64,000 bases of DNA from assembly GCA_019671005.1 (NCBI GenBank), contig CM033712.1, positions 78,759,693 to 78,823,692 on the forward strand, read 5' to 3'. Position numbers and translations under genes: made by a program. A model generated the notes under the pieces. It saw only the letters and a program-made list of their open reading frames with translations. It was not told the DNA's origin and did no database searches. Of the stretch, positions 46,129 to 58,278 are shown piece by piece; positions within the stretch are counted from its first letter, which is position 1, and the number at the start of each line of letters is the position of its first letter. The stretch comes from Hibiscus mutabilis. Its lineage: Eukaryota > Streptophyta > Magnoliopsida > Malvales > Malvaceae.

Positions 46129-49100
46129 TTAGCCGAAAGAACCTGAAAGTTCACAGAACAAATAAAAGTCATTAGGGAAAAAGTCAACGTACCAGAAAAT
46201 GAAATGATTTCCATTAGGTTTTAGGTTCGGTAGATAATACAAAGATTGTACGTTATAAAAAAGAATCAAAATTTTAGAAGCTACATTTTCAGACTGATAC
46301 ATCATATATAAGTAGTATGTATAATTAAATAATGCATTTAGATACTTGCCTTCCTCAGAGAAGGCAAAAACACCCCCAAGCATATCATCGTTGTCAACTT
46401 CTTCCTCAGATTTTTCTTTATCACAAGGACTGCTGCTGTTGTCAACATCAGTAACAACCTTCTTTGGTTCAGGATGTGCACCTGAGGGTAATGCTGTACA
46501 GTACTCCTCTTGAAAAAATTGCTCAAAATCCGGCAATTCATTTACTGGTCCCTCGTCTAACATGTTCATACTCAAATCAGATAGGTTAGAACTTGTGTTT
46601 GAAACATCACTGGTTCTGTCGCTATTTGGAAACTGAACCTCGTTTGCAACAGTTCTTACGCCAGATAGAGAGCCACTTGTTGAGGATGACATACTATTGG
46701 TTGAGTTACCATCTTCAATGTGACAAACACCCCCTTTAGATTGATTAAAAGAAACTAAACCAGCATCTTTGTTAAGAGTGCTCTGGTTAAGCACAGCCGA
46801 TGCGAAAACAGAATTATGTCCTTTTACCCCACCACCATCCTTTCCAGATTGAATGCTGGAAGGATAAGAATTCCTCGTTGATCCTGGTTAAAACACAAAG
46901 CATCATACAAGTTGGATCCATAGGTATATTGGATGATATCTCAAATTCAAGAAATTGTCGTACCACTATCTGAGTTTTCAACTGAGCTAGGTGACATCAA
47001 CTTAGAGTGAGAAATAACAGTGACTTGAGAGAATCTTGCTTTAGCATCTTCAGAAGACATTGGATATTTTTCTCCAGCAAATCCCCTTGGGAAAAAAAGG
47101 AACATTGTGAAGGAAAATTCATTTTGTTACACAGTATAGCTACCATTCTGTACTAGGCATGACCATCCTGTACCTCTTTTCCATATGAAAAATAAGGGAT
47201 GAGAATAGTCAAAACCAGATGGCACAATGTAAAAGGTGTAGAAATTACCTGTTGTTCCATTCAGGTCGAAGCCTGTGAAAATGCTCAAAAACAGGCAATA
47301 AATCCTTCTGTCTAATTTCAACCTCATGAGCAGGCATCTGTTCTATTTCAATTTCTCCACCAGACTGATCTGTGGTGAATTTATGCTCCTCGAACCCCAC
47401 AGGACTCATTGTATGGAATGACACCTAGAAAAATGCATATGAGATGTAAGTAAAATGGGTGATGAGAATCTCATGGCCCTAAAAAAATCTACCTTAGAGT
47501 TCTGCCAGATTGGTATCCTTCCAGAGCTTATCTCCACTTCTGCATTTGATAGATACAAGTGAGACTGATCTTGGGATTCTGATATGTCCTGGTGCACAGC
47601 ATCATTATCTTCAGAATCAGAAACATCCATTGTCATCTCTAATGTGTCTTTTCTTCCATGAGTCATTCCAGAAAGGCATTCCTCTCTTTCTGGCCAATCT
47701 GTTCTTCGACATACATCCCATGCTTGCAATTGCATAGTTTCAACCTTCACCCGTAACTCCTCATCTTGTACCTGAGGAAAAGAGCCTGGTCCTATTCTTG
47801 AAGCATTTTCACCAGCCTCTTCCCCAAACAAAGGCAATAGCTTATATTGAACAACATAACCGGAAGGAGTGTAAACTAATAGGTGCTCCAAAATATTAGT
47901 TTTCATTTCTGCTCGTTGCACGTCATTTGGTAAAGAGTTATGGAAAACAGCAGAAAAAGCACCAGAGGGGAAGGAGGCCCTCCCAGCAGCAGAAGATGCA
48001 GCATTGGTAACTGTATTAAGCCACGAGTTACTGTTTTTTATTCTACTAACAACAGAGAGGGTAACAGTTGGTGGCAAAGAAAATGTTTGAGAGTTTGTCA
48101 CGAAAGATGGAGTAGACCACCACGGGAGAGATACAGCTGGTGATAAGATGGGCCCATCTACATGAGAATTCTGAATTTGGAGAACATTCTCACCACCAAA
48201 TGGGGAAAGAACAAAAACATGGCAAGTACCCCGAGATGAAACGATGGCAATCCACTGACTGTAAGGACTAAAACAAATATCTTGTATTACCTGAAAAACA
48301 AAACAAGACAAAAATTATAAAATAGATAGGTAATACATAACAGTTTTCTAAAAGGTAGAAGGTGCATGAACATACAGCTGATGTCATGCCGCGATGGAGC
48401 TTGTAAAGATGCACATGTGACGAGCTCCAATCATAGTTTTGAGTGCCAGATCCATTCTTTGTTGAGGATGGCATAATTCGAAAAATATTTATATTGTTCC
48501 CATGAATTGAGGCTGTAACTAAAATAGTCCCACTAGGATCAAAACACAGAGCAGAAATTGGACTAGTATGGGCCCTGAACTGCGATATAACAGCTCTGGA
48601 AACAAAATCTTTAACAACAACCTGCAATGAGCAATATAAAAAGATATTTATGGAAACAATCCAAATCGAGGTGGAATTAAAGTGCAATGATCATGTATGC
48701 AACTCAGGCACTCTAACAAAAGAATAAGTGTGCTTCAAAAATACATTAAAAACTAACCGTCCCAGCAATATCAGTCTCTGCAGAATGTGAAGCAGCCCGA
48801 CCAACCTTCCAACCTGAATTTGAAGATAGAGGAGAACCAGAACCATCAGGAACAAGATCTTGATAGTATTTCGACAAAGTTCTGTAGCCCATGTCACCCA
48901 GATTGATTCACCCAGCAGCTAATTGCTTACTCGATTCCATGGCATATCGAGCCACAAGACTCCCACTGCTGGGTGAAGTCGACGGACTAACACCAGGAGA
49001 TGGTGTAAGATTCTGTGGACTCAGACGACCCGTTCTGGACTGCAAAGGATTGTTTGAAGCATAAGCCAACCACCTGGGACCCACTGCCATTGGTCCATAT

Positions 49101-51143
49101 CCAATACCAATCCCAACCATTCCTTGGCCTCCTGCTTGAGGGACAGGATAGGTGAGGACACTAAATTTGTTTTCAAGAGTGAGGGCATCGAAGCAGTATA
49201 TCTGCCAAGCAATGAAAAGAAAATAGCATGGTTTAAATTGTTTAGCTCCATTAGATAGTAGATCAAATAATATGAATTAAGGAATGTATCCAAACTACTT
49301 GATAAAACACGGGTATTCTTGGAACCATCTAATCTGCTTATTTTGAGTTGTGCATTGAACTAGAGCATTCCAAACATAGAAAGGAAAGAGCCGGATAAAA
49401 ATTGCTTAATCTTTTGGGACTTGTCTATGACATGTTAAAACACTAGCTGTACTAAGACTAAGTTTACGGGAAGATAGTAAAAAGACATAAGCTAATTCTT
49501 ACTTGTGTTGCAAGTCCCACAGCAATTATTCGAGGACTGCATCTAACCATATATACAGTAGACCGGAACCTTAGTACATGGACATAATTGTGAGACCTTA
49601 ACGAATAGAATCGAACAGCAGTAGGATAGATGAGAACATTTCCAGTTTGCGGCTCAGCAAAACCATCTCTTCCAGTAAGCGTTGAACCTGAGCACTTTGA
49701 CTCATCACAGGCAACAACCAGAAGTAAAGGGTGTGATGCTCTAAATCCTTCATGACCCTCAGATTTTTCAGGAAGTGGTTGCATTTGTAAAAATGTAACT
49801 GGATCATCACGCCTTGAAATAAGTTCATTGACATTAGAGGCATCTTCAACATCAAGAACTTGAAAGCCATTGGAGTATCCAAGTAAGAGAACTCTTTTAA
49901 AAGATGATGGACCAAGCTCTAGTCTGTCAAAGGAAGTCCAGAGCACCTATTTTACAAATTCCAAGAAAAGATTGCAAACAATCAAGTTATGCAACACAAG
50001 AATTCCAAGGCAAATGCAAAAACAAGCTATTCAAGCGGTCAAAATAAGTAAAACCAAGGCAAGCTATATTACACAGTCACAGATAAATCTATATTTGCAT
50101 ATCAGATCCAGGCACACCTTCTTAGGATAAGGGGTAACCAATTGCCCTCATATTTTGCACCGAGTTATTGCCATTAAAATGGTGCGCAAGTAAAAAAAAT
50201 TGCATACAATACAATGGCATTCATCAGTTGAGTTCCATTTTAAACTTAAAGGAACTCCAATCACATCATTACTAAACTTAATTTTAATATAATTTCCAGT
50301 AAAGAGCAAATGAGAATCAAAATGTTTCCATACAGAAAGTCTTATAATAAACATAATTACAGCATCAATATATTCTAAAAATAAGCATAGCTTCCCTTAA
50401 GTCCCTAAGGCATCATTGATTCTGACAAAAATAATCTCTGTATCATGAATTATCATTTTTTTTGCATTCATTAACGAATAATTTACAGCTTCATTCATTT
50501 TAATAAAAAATCACATACAAAATATAATTTTTTCAACAAAAATAATGCAATGTCCATTCAATGGCCGCTGCAATGACACTGGTTAAATATATGAATGTTT
50601 TTAGGAGGGGAATTAGATTTCTATGCATGATTTTCACCAGTCCAACTTGAATTTCAGCAATTATTCAATATTAAATTAAGTTCAAAAATAAAATTCGCAA
50701 AGAAATTTGACTTTTTAGCTGTACATTACAAAATTTACTTCACAAATCCCTAATTTACTTCACAAAGTTTCTCCACGTCTCATCTAATTATTTTCTGAGC
50801 AATCGAACAGCAAAGTGAGCTAAAAAGAGCTTACCTATACATAAAAAAGAAAACCTAAATCAACAAAAAAAGTGAACCTGGATTAATTAAGATTGTAATT
50901 AGACAATCAATAGTTAAAATAATTAAAATAGAAAACCTGGTCTTTTTGGTGTTCGTGACTGTCGCCAGATATAGAAGCGGCAACGGAGGCACTAGCTGAC
51001 CGGACACCGGAGGAGGCTGTTTTTATGCAGGAAGATATGAATTTCAAAGAAATCGGCAAAAGGCGATTATTATTGCAACTGTTACTTTTATTATTGACAA
51101 TATTGGAGCCTTTGTTGTTTCCGATGTTGCCGTTGCTCTTCAT
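46129..51143 (-). CDS. ATG18: ATG18-type WD40/BCAS3 autophagy protein, with an internal stop
   Basis: Nine exons: 50937-51143, 49503-49946, 48758-49201, 48376-48621, 48290-47493, 47424-47249, 47085-46964, 46883-46350 and 46142-46129. They sum to 2985 nt (995 codons with stop) and every junction keeps the frame. The protein starts MKSNGN, has a WD40 propeller (LLLGYSNGFQVLDVEDASNV, ISALCFDPSGTILVTAS, VIQDICFSPYSQWIAIVSS), then a BCAS3 segment (GEIEIEQMPAHEVEIRQKDLLPVFEHF) and an acidic tail ending FAFSEEGSFG. It belongs to the large plant ATG18f/g/h clade, phosphoinositide-binding proteins of autophagosome formation. The usual FRRG lipid site reads ISRRDD. Codon 315 (48908-48910) is TGA within an otherwise conserved AAG-x-INLGDMGY block. 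The last intron appears to use a GC donor (AAG|GCAAGT). Either a nonsense allele or a sequence error is possible. Confidence 0.9.
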
Positions 51144-52400
51144 AGTCAATAAATAATCCAAAATTAGTTTCTTTTTCCGGCCACCGGGGCGTTACCGGGA
51201 AAGTAAAAACGACCGGCAATAGCATAAGAAGATAATATCAGTACGGCGGCGTTTCACGGCTTGACGGTCACCGGAAATGATTTTCTTTTCTTTAATTTAC
51301 GGTGGTTGGGTTTGACCTTTTTAACACACGGGAAGATTATAGAGAACTGAAAAGACGGTTCTTTGCTTTATATGTTAAATGTTAATTGCGGTGTAAGCAA
51401 GAAAAGGGATAAATTTCATTCCAGTCCTTTGATGTTGTCGGAAGTGTTCAATAAGGCCCTTTTTCAGTCAAATGGATTTGGTTGATATGTTATCTTTTAA
51501 TCTGAGTTGTTTTTGAAATCCGAAGACTTTTGAAGATGACACTTTATATGCAAACATGTTAGAATTTATGTAGACTAAATTATTAATATGTAATAATATT
51601 TTGAGAGCATAAAATAATCCGAATAAAAAAATAACATAAACTCAATACAAATATATAAATGTAATGGAACCGACCTAAACAATTTATTAAAGTGTAAAAT
51701 TTATCTAACTAAAATTTTTACATAAATTTATGATATTTTCAATTAAAAATATTAAATTATTTCATTTTTAGAATTAAAAAAATGAAAATAGAGAAACAAA
51801 ATAATAATGTCAAATTTTTCTCTACCAAAAACTTAAATATCTAATTATAGTATAGATATATTTTAGATATGAAAATAATATTTTTTATTAAACAGAAAAG
51901 TATTACATTTTTATTTTAAGATATGAAAACAATATTTAACATAATAAGTGCATCTTTTAATGTTATATAAATTATAAACTAAAGATTAGCATAAAAAACT
52001 ACACAATAACTTGTTTTATTAGATTTGCTTAATCCAAAAATAGTAAATAAACTTTTATAAGGAAGAAATTTAAAATAAAAATAATTAATATTGAATGTAA
52101 AAGTCAAGCCCCACTTGGTTGATATCGACATGATGAGCACACTATGGCAAATTACGAGAGTCATTTGCATTGGTCAAACAAATGAAAAATCATAAGGATG
52201 AAATTTAAAATATGAGAAACGTTTTGGGGAAGTAGCGAAAATAAAGAAAAGTAGGGGGTGGGGAGATCTGTTGCGTTAAGACAAGGGACGAGAATGTCTC
52301 AAAAACAGATGCCAATGTCCGACCCAAGTCCAATTGTTCAAGCCCGTAATTTTAGAGTTACATTTAAACCCAACCAGACTCCAATTGTTTTATGATAAAA
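51144..52400. other. Upstream region of the ATG18-type gene and AT-rich spacer
   Basis: The first 200 bp are GC-richer (CCGG/CGGC words) and likely hold the leader and core promoter of the minus-strand ATG18 gene. The remainder is AT-rich with no gene seen. Confidence 0.5.
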
Positions 52401-52604
52401 AAACAAACTTCACGAAATACCATTAAACTTTAGTCTTTATATCGATTATACCATTAAATTATAAAATGATACACAAAATACCACTAAACTTTATTTTTTG
52501 TTCAATTTAAGCACTCGACCCTTAAATTATAATAGACTGTTAAATTCAAAACGACGTCGTTTTGATATAATTGCTTTAATGCCTAAGATAGGCCAACTTA
52601 AATA

Positions 52605-53465
52605 TTTGATATAATCTTAACGAAAATAGTATATAAATAATAATGTAGTTAAACTTAATTTCATTTATCTCATGATATAGTTTTATAATATTTATAATAT
52701 AGTTTTATAAATATATTAATTTTATAAATAAATATTAACGAAAATAGTATATAAATATACTGCAGTTGAATTAATTTTATAATATTTATAATATAATTTT
52801 ATAAATATATTAAATTTATAAATAAATATAATTTATAATTTATATTATAAAACTAAAATATTATTTATAATATATACAACTAAAGTCAAACCCTAAACCA
52901 TACATGTAACTAGCTAAACTACAAACCCTAAACCCTATGTATAATTAAATTTGAAATCCCAAACCCTATATATATATAACTAAATCTTAAATCCCAAACT
53001 CAAAACACTAAACCATACATGTTACTAACTAAACTACAAACCCTAAACCCTAAATATGTATAATTAAATCTAAAATCTCAAACCACAAACCCTAAATATA
53101 TATAACTAAATCCCAAACCTCAACCCTAAAAGTAAAATATTATTTATAATATTTTATGATTTGTAATATAAATTATAAATAGTATTTGGGGTTTTGGGAT
53201 TTAGGATTTAGTTATATATATTTAGGGTTTAGGATTTGAGATTTTAGATTTAATTATATATTTTAGGGTTTGGAGTTTAAGGTTTGGTTGTATATATTAT
53301 AAATAATATTTTAGTTCTGTAATATAAATTATAAATAATATTTATTTATAAAGTTAATATATTTATAAAATTATATTATAAATATTATAAAATTATATCA
53401 TAAGATAAATGAAATTAAGTTCAACTGCAGTATTATTTATATACTATTTTCGTTAGAATTATATT
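52605..53465. repeat. Nested AT-rich foldback with AAACCCTAAA core
   Basis: Left sequence AACGAAAATAGTATATAAAT pairs with ATATACTATTTTCGTTA near 53440-53455, and the inner ATAAATATATTAATTTTATA stretches also pair. The centre is made of CCCTAAA then TTAGGG words in opposite halves. Confidence 0.7.
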
Positions 53466-53471
53466 AAGTCT

Positions 53472-53552
53472 TAAAGTTGGCTTGGTGGTTTGGTGTAAAC
53501 CTTTTATTTTAGAGGTTCTTGGTTTCAAATCTCTCCAAATGCAATGTTTATG
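53472..53552 (+). repeat. tRNA-like (SINE-type) head
   Basis: GGCTTGGTGGTTTGGTGTAA resembles a pol III A box, and GGTTCTTGGTTTCAAATCTC about 40 bp later resembles a B box. No cloverleaf closes, so it is not a tRNA gene. A SINE fragment is the likeliest reading. Confidence 0.35.
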
Positions 53553-54774
53553 TAATACTCATTTTTATCCGGGCCCCAAAATTATATTCGAGTCATTTAC
53601 CCTATTTGAACCAAATTCAAAAAAAAAATAACAAAAAGGGCATGCCGCCCATGCCCTGCCAATTAAACGCCCATCCCTCATGCCATACCCCATGCTAGCT
53701 TTCCCACACTCCACCCATTTTCCCCATTTTCCCATGACCCATTTTAAAAGCAAAAACCCACACTACAAATTGAGATGGAAAAAAGCACAGCACAATTGGA
53801 ACAAAAGGGGCAGCCGGCCATTTTCATTTTCAATGGGGAGGAGGAGTGAACGGCAGAAGTAAAAAAATTTGAAAGGGAGAGCTCTCTAGTATATTTAAAT
53901 TTGAGTATCCTTTTTATGTATGTTTTATGGTATAATCTTTTATAATCTAATAGAAATAATGTTTTATTAGTAATCTTTTCTTTATTTTAGTTCTTATATT
54001 TTTATATATTTTTTATGATCATATGTTTCTATGTCTTGTCAGATTATGTTTAAATTAATTTTCGGTGGTTGTTTAATATTTTTATTTTATCATCTATAAA
54101 TATGTGTTTTTTTTATCATATTAGTTTTATTCTCTTATTTGTTTCTACATGTACGGTATGTATGTATGTATGTATGTGTATTTGTTTGTGACATACTTAA
54201 TATGTGGTTTTGTCGTAATATTTATTTTATTTGTTCTTGTATAATTGTTTCTTTGTGTATATATGCGTATATATATGTGTGTTTTAGTATGTAAGTATGT
54301 ATATTATGTTATATATATATATATTAAGTAATATATGTATATACTATGCTTCCTTTTATCTAAGTATATGTTTATATATATATATATATATATACTAGGT
54401 TTATATATTTAAAAAAAGCTATGTATATGTAAGTATTCGATAAGTTTTGTGTATTATATATCATATTATATTTATTTACTTGTTTTTATACTATATATAT
54501 TTTTATCGTATTATGTAGTATATTATAGCATTAGTATATTGTAGAGTTATTATAATATTAAAGTGTAATATGTATAACATATATTTTTTCTTCACATGTT
54601 TCTTTCTATATGTTATAAATTAATATATGTTTTTTAGTTTTAAATATATGTATATACATTATAATATATATAATTTTCTATATTTAATTTTTTTTATATA
54701 GGTATTTAATACGTATATTATGTATTTATTTATATTTGCCATGTCTTTTAAGTTTGCATAACAAGATATATTAA

Positions 54775-55135
54775 TTGTCAATGCGGTGCCCTTTTATTCG
54801 AGCGTAAACGGGGCCAGTATCAGGCGTAGTGATAGTGGTTGGGAGTTTATTCTCGAATAACGGGGCCTTTAAAATCTACTCGCATTTATAACCGAATTTT
54901 AATCTAATCGTCACTCTAATCCGGAAAGTTTAATATTAATAAAGCGGTAATTATTAAAGTACCAATTTTGGGCGGTGTGGGGTGCTAATCCTTCCCCATC
55001 CGTAACCGACTCCCGAATCTGATATTTTGAAATCTCTGGTTTTCTAAGGTGTCCGGTCCACCTTGAGTGGCCGGTGGCGACTTCAATTTTAAAATAAAAT
55101 ACGGGTTTTTCTAAATCCCGCGGAAGACAATATTT
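54775..55135. repeat. LTR-retrotransposon fragment
   Basis: GC-richer than its surroundings. It carries words (GGTGCTAATCCTTCCCC, GTAACCGACTCCCGAA, GGCCGGTGGCGACTTC) that I associate with LTR ends of large gypsy elements of the Tat/Ogre type. No coding part is present. The assignment is from memory and uncertain. Confidence 0.4.
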
Positions 55136-55519
55136 TCAAACAAAAAAATAAAAAACCACATAAACACTTTCTTTTTTTAGCGAGATGGGACATCGCTACA
55201 GTTTACATAATTTTTTTCTAACAAAATGACGTCGTTTTAGCCTATTTTAGGCATCAAAGCAGCTATACCAAAACGACGTCCTTTTGCATTTAACGAATCC
55301 GTTACAGTTTAACGGTCGAGTGGCATAATAGTAGCAAAAAACAAAGTTCAGTGGTAAAATAATAGCAAAAAACCTGATTTAGTGGTATAATAGTATCAAT
55401 TTTTAGTTCAGTGGTATGATCGATACAAAGACTAAAGTTTAGTGCTATTTCGTGTAGTTTACCCAAAAAACGCCAATCATTCAATCCCTTATGATATTTA
55501 ATTATAGATTTATATTCAA

Positions 55520-55868
55520 TACATTGGTGGTGGAAACTAAAAAATTTTATAAGCGTCTTGATTTTAGAGTTTAAGGATCCAATTTAGGGTGTATGATTTA
55601 GAGGTTTAGGTGTATGAGTTTATAATTTAGGGATGGTGACTATAATTTAGGGTTTAAGGCTAGAATTTAGAGTTTATAGGTTAGGGTATAGTTTTTAAGG
55701 TAATAAGGTCAGAATTTAGGTTTTAACCTATAAACCCTAAATTTTATCATAATCTCTAAATTCTAAACACATGCACCTAAACTCATAAACCTTACACCTT
55801 AAATTGGATCTCTAAACCCTAAAACTAAGCCACATATGTAAATTTTTAGTTTTCACCGCCGGTGTATA
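55520..55868. mobile_element. Foldback MITE, GGYGGTGRAAACTAAAA ends
   Basis: The left end ATTGGTGGTGGAAACTAAAA and the right end TTTTTAGTTTTCACCGCCGG are inverted copies, and the rest of each half also pairs (GGATCCAATTTAGGGTGTA with TACACCTTAAATTGGATC). A relative lies at 62485-62825. Confidence 0.8.
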
Positions 55869-56469
55869 TAATTTAATTATTTTAATAATAAAGAGTTTAA
55901 CTTCATCTAAAATTTAAGATTTATACAATTCAAAGAATTTAAGCTTCCTATATAAACTCTAAACAGCATGAAAAATCAACCGCAAATACTACAAAGAGCA
56001 ATATTCTCGACATTAATTTCACTGGACTTAAGGTGTAATTTTATTTTTTATTAATTTTAATTCAATAAATTTATTTATTTTATAAAATTCTATCGATTTA
56101 ATTTTTGTAGCATTCGGAATTTAAGAATGTTGTCATTTCTTTTTAATTTTATTAATTTAGTCATTGAATTCTTAAATCACATCAATCTCAGTTTTTTAAT
56201 TGTCGTTGACTAATATACCATCACTCCTTTATAATTTTATAATTTTAACGTGATTGTCGTAAGATTTTATGTTAGGGGACGGATTTATAAAATTTTAGAC
56301 AGGACAAACTTATAAAATTTTAAGGGGGCGAAAATAGATTTCAATAAAAAATACATAAAAAACCTAAATCATATACGGATTTTAAATTTTCAGGGCGAGC
56401 GCTCCCCCAACCCCTCGGTTAATCTTGATCGTATCAAATACATTTTATATTTATATATGCATTAATCTT

Positions 56470-57440
56470 TGAAAAATATTTTGATACACAAATTTTAGGA
56501 TTTATGTTAGAGTTTAGGGGTCTAGGTTGCATGGTGTAGAATTTAAGATCTATGATTAAAATGTAAAGTTTAGGGTTTAAGTTTTTGGGTGTTAGGGTTA
56601 AGAATTTAGGTTTGGGTTATATTTTAATACACAAGCTGTGTAAAAAAAATTTACGCAATCCTTCTATAAAATTTAAAACATAAATCCCAAACCCTAGCAC
56701 CCTAAAACCTAAACCTTAAACCCTAAACTCTAAATTCTAACCATAAACCTTAAATTCTACACCTTACACACTAAACCTCTAAACCCTAACCTAAAAGCCT
56801 AAACCCTAAAATTGAAGGGCTTGTATAAACTTTATGTATCAAAGTATTTTCCTTTAGGTTTTATATTTTATAGTTAAAGTATGAAGGGTTGTGTAATTTT
56901 TTTACACAACATGCATATCAAAATATAACCCTTAATAATCTGGATAAAACTTTGATACACAGGTCGTATAAAACTAATTTTACACAAGCATGTATATTTA
57001 TACTAAAAAAAACCAAAATCCTAAATTTATAATCCTAACCTTAAACAACTAAACCCTAAACCTTAAACCCTATACACTAAATTCTAAACCCTACAACCTA
57101 AACCCTTAAACTAAACTCCTAACCCTAAAACTAAAAGACATGTGTAAACTAAAGTTTACACGGCCTTGCATATCAAACTTTTTTCCTAATAATTTATGTG
57201 TTATATTTTGATACACAAGCTGTGTAAATTTTTTTTACCAACCCTTCATATTTAAAAAATAAAATCTAAAACCTAAACCTTAAACTCTAAACTCTAAACT
57301 CTAAATTCTAACCTTACACCCTAAATTTCTACCCCTAAACTTCTAAACTTTAAATTATAACTTAAGTCTTTAAACTATAAAATTAAGAAGTTTGTATAAA
57401 CTAAAATTTACAAGTTTATGAATGAAAGTATTTTTCATAA
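56470..57440. repeat. Cluster of foldback repeats with telomere-like interior
   Basis: Several units alternate orientation. Each has an end resembling TTTGATACACAAGCTGTGTA, an interior of AAACCCTAAA or TTTAGGGTT words, and the opposite end CTTTATGTATCAAAGTATTT. Part of the same unit is at 8770-8840. Not a telomere: the hexamer spacing is irregular. Confidence 0.7.
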
Positions 57441-58278
57441 TTTATATGTTATTAAAATCTTTTGATGTATTTTTGTGATTATTAACTTTTTGTCTTGTTT
57501 TTGTTTTCTAGAGTTTGTTAGATAAGTTGATTTGCTTTTTATTTTGATAAAAGATAATGGGTGAAGGTGGCATAAAATCAGTGGGCAAAGGTCATACTTC
57601 GGCTAAAATAAACAAAAGCCATTGCCAAAATACAAAACCACCCTCACCTCGACAATACTAGTGTCGTTGTGGGTCCAATATCCTTCAAGAAAATTCTCTG
57701 TTATCAATATAATCATTGCAGCAGCCATTTAAGGACAAATTGTGACCAATTTCACTCAATCAAACATATCATGCATAGATTTCTAAAAATTTCTGATCGA
57801 TGTAATACGAATATATAAATTCATTTGAATCTGACTAGAGATATTTTAAGCTGGATTTTTTTTATCAGTATCCTATATATGTTTCCCTTTTTTTGAAAAC
57901 TATATAAATGCATGGCATGGATAGTGAAGCATGTAAACGCTAAAGCGAATGGGACCACCACGTACTGCAGGTGCAGTTTCTGTAAAAATTTCTGTGCAGA
58001 AACAGGATCATACCCTGTAAGAAACACCTGCAGAGAAGAAATTTGCAAGTGAGAGCAGTTTCGATTCTATGTTGCTTCAATTCTTTCATTTTTCTTTAAC
58101 TATCGGGTCCGATATCTATGTCCAACATGTTTTTGGACTAGGAAAAACTGAATATAACCGTATCCGGCACTCGGTCCGATGGTCCGACTAACGTAAGTTT
58201 AATCTGGTTTTCATGTTTGTATTCCATTGTTTTGCAGGTTAAGGACTTGAGGGTGCGAGTTTCACAAGGAAGGTGGAA
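57441..58278. other. Upstream region of the sugar transporter
   Basis: No clear gene. It probably includes the transporter promoter and 5' leader, and a partial TTACTCGGACTC-family fragment at about 58098-58185. Confidence 0.4.

Larger units (their letters stand above)
52401..55463. mobile_element. TIR-bounded element, about 3.1 kb, with nested repeats
   Basis: The left end (52401-52590) and the right end (55195-55463) are long imperfect inverted repeats: CACGAAATACCATTAAACTT on the left pairs with AAGTTTAGTGCTATTTCGTG on the right. Each arm contains ACGACGTCGTTTT-type palindromes. The long arms recall Mutator-like elements, but I could not define a clear target duplication. Inside lie an AT-rich foldback, a tRNA-like head and an LTR-like fragment. 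Confidence 0.7.

Noticed and set aside
40050..57440. Interstitial telomere arrays
   Set aside because: AAACCCTAAA words are irregularly spaced and occur in both orientations inside foldback repeats, unlike true TTTAGGG arrays.
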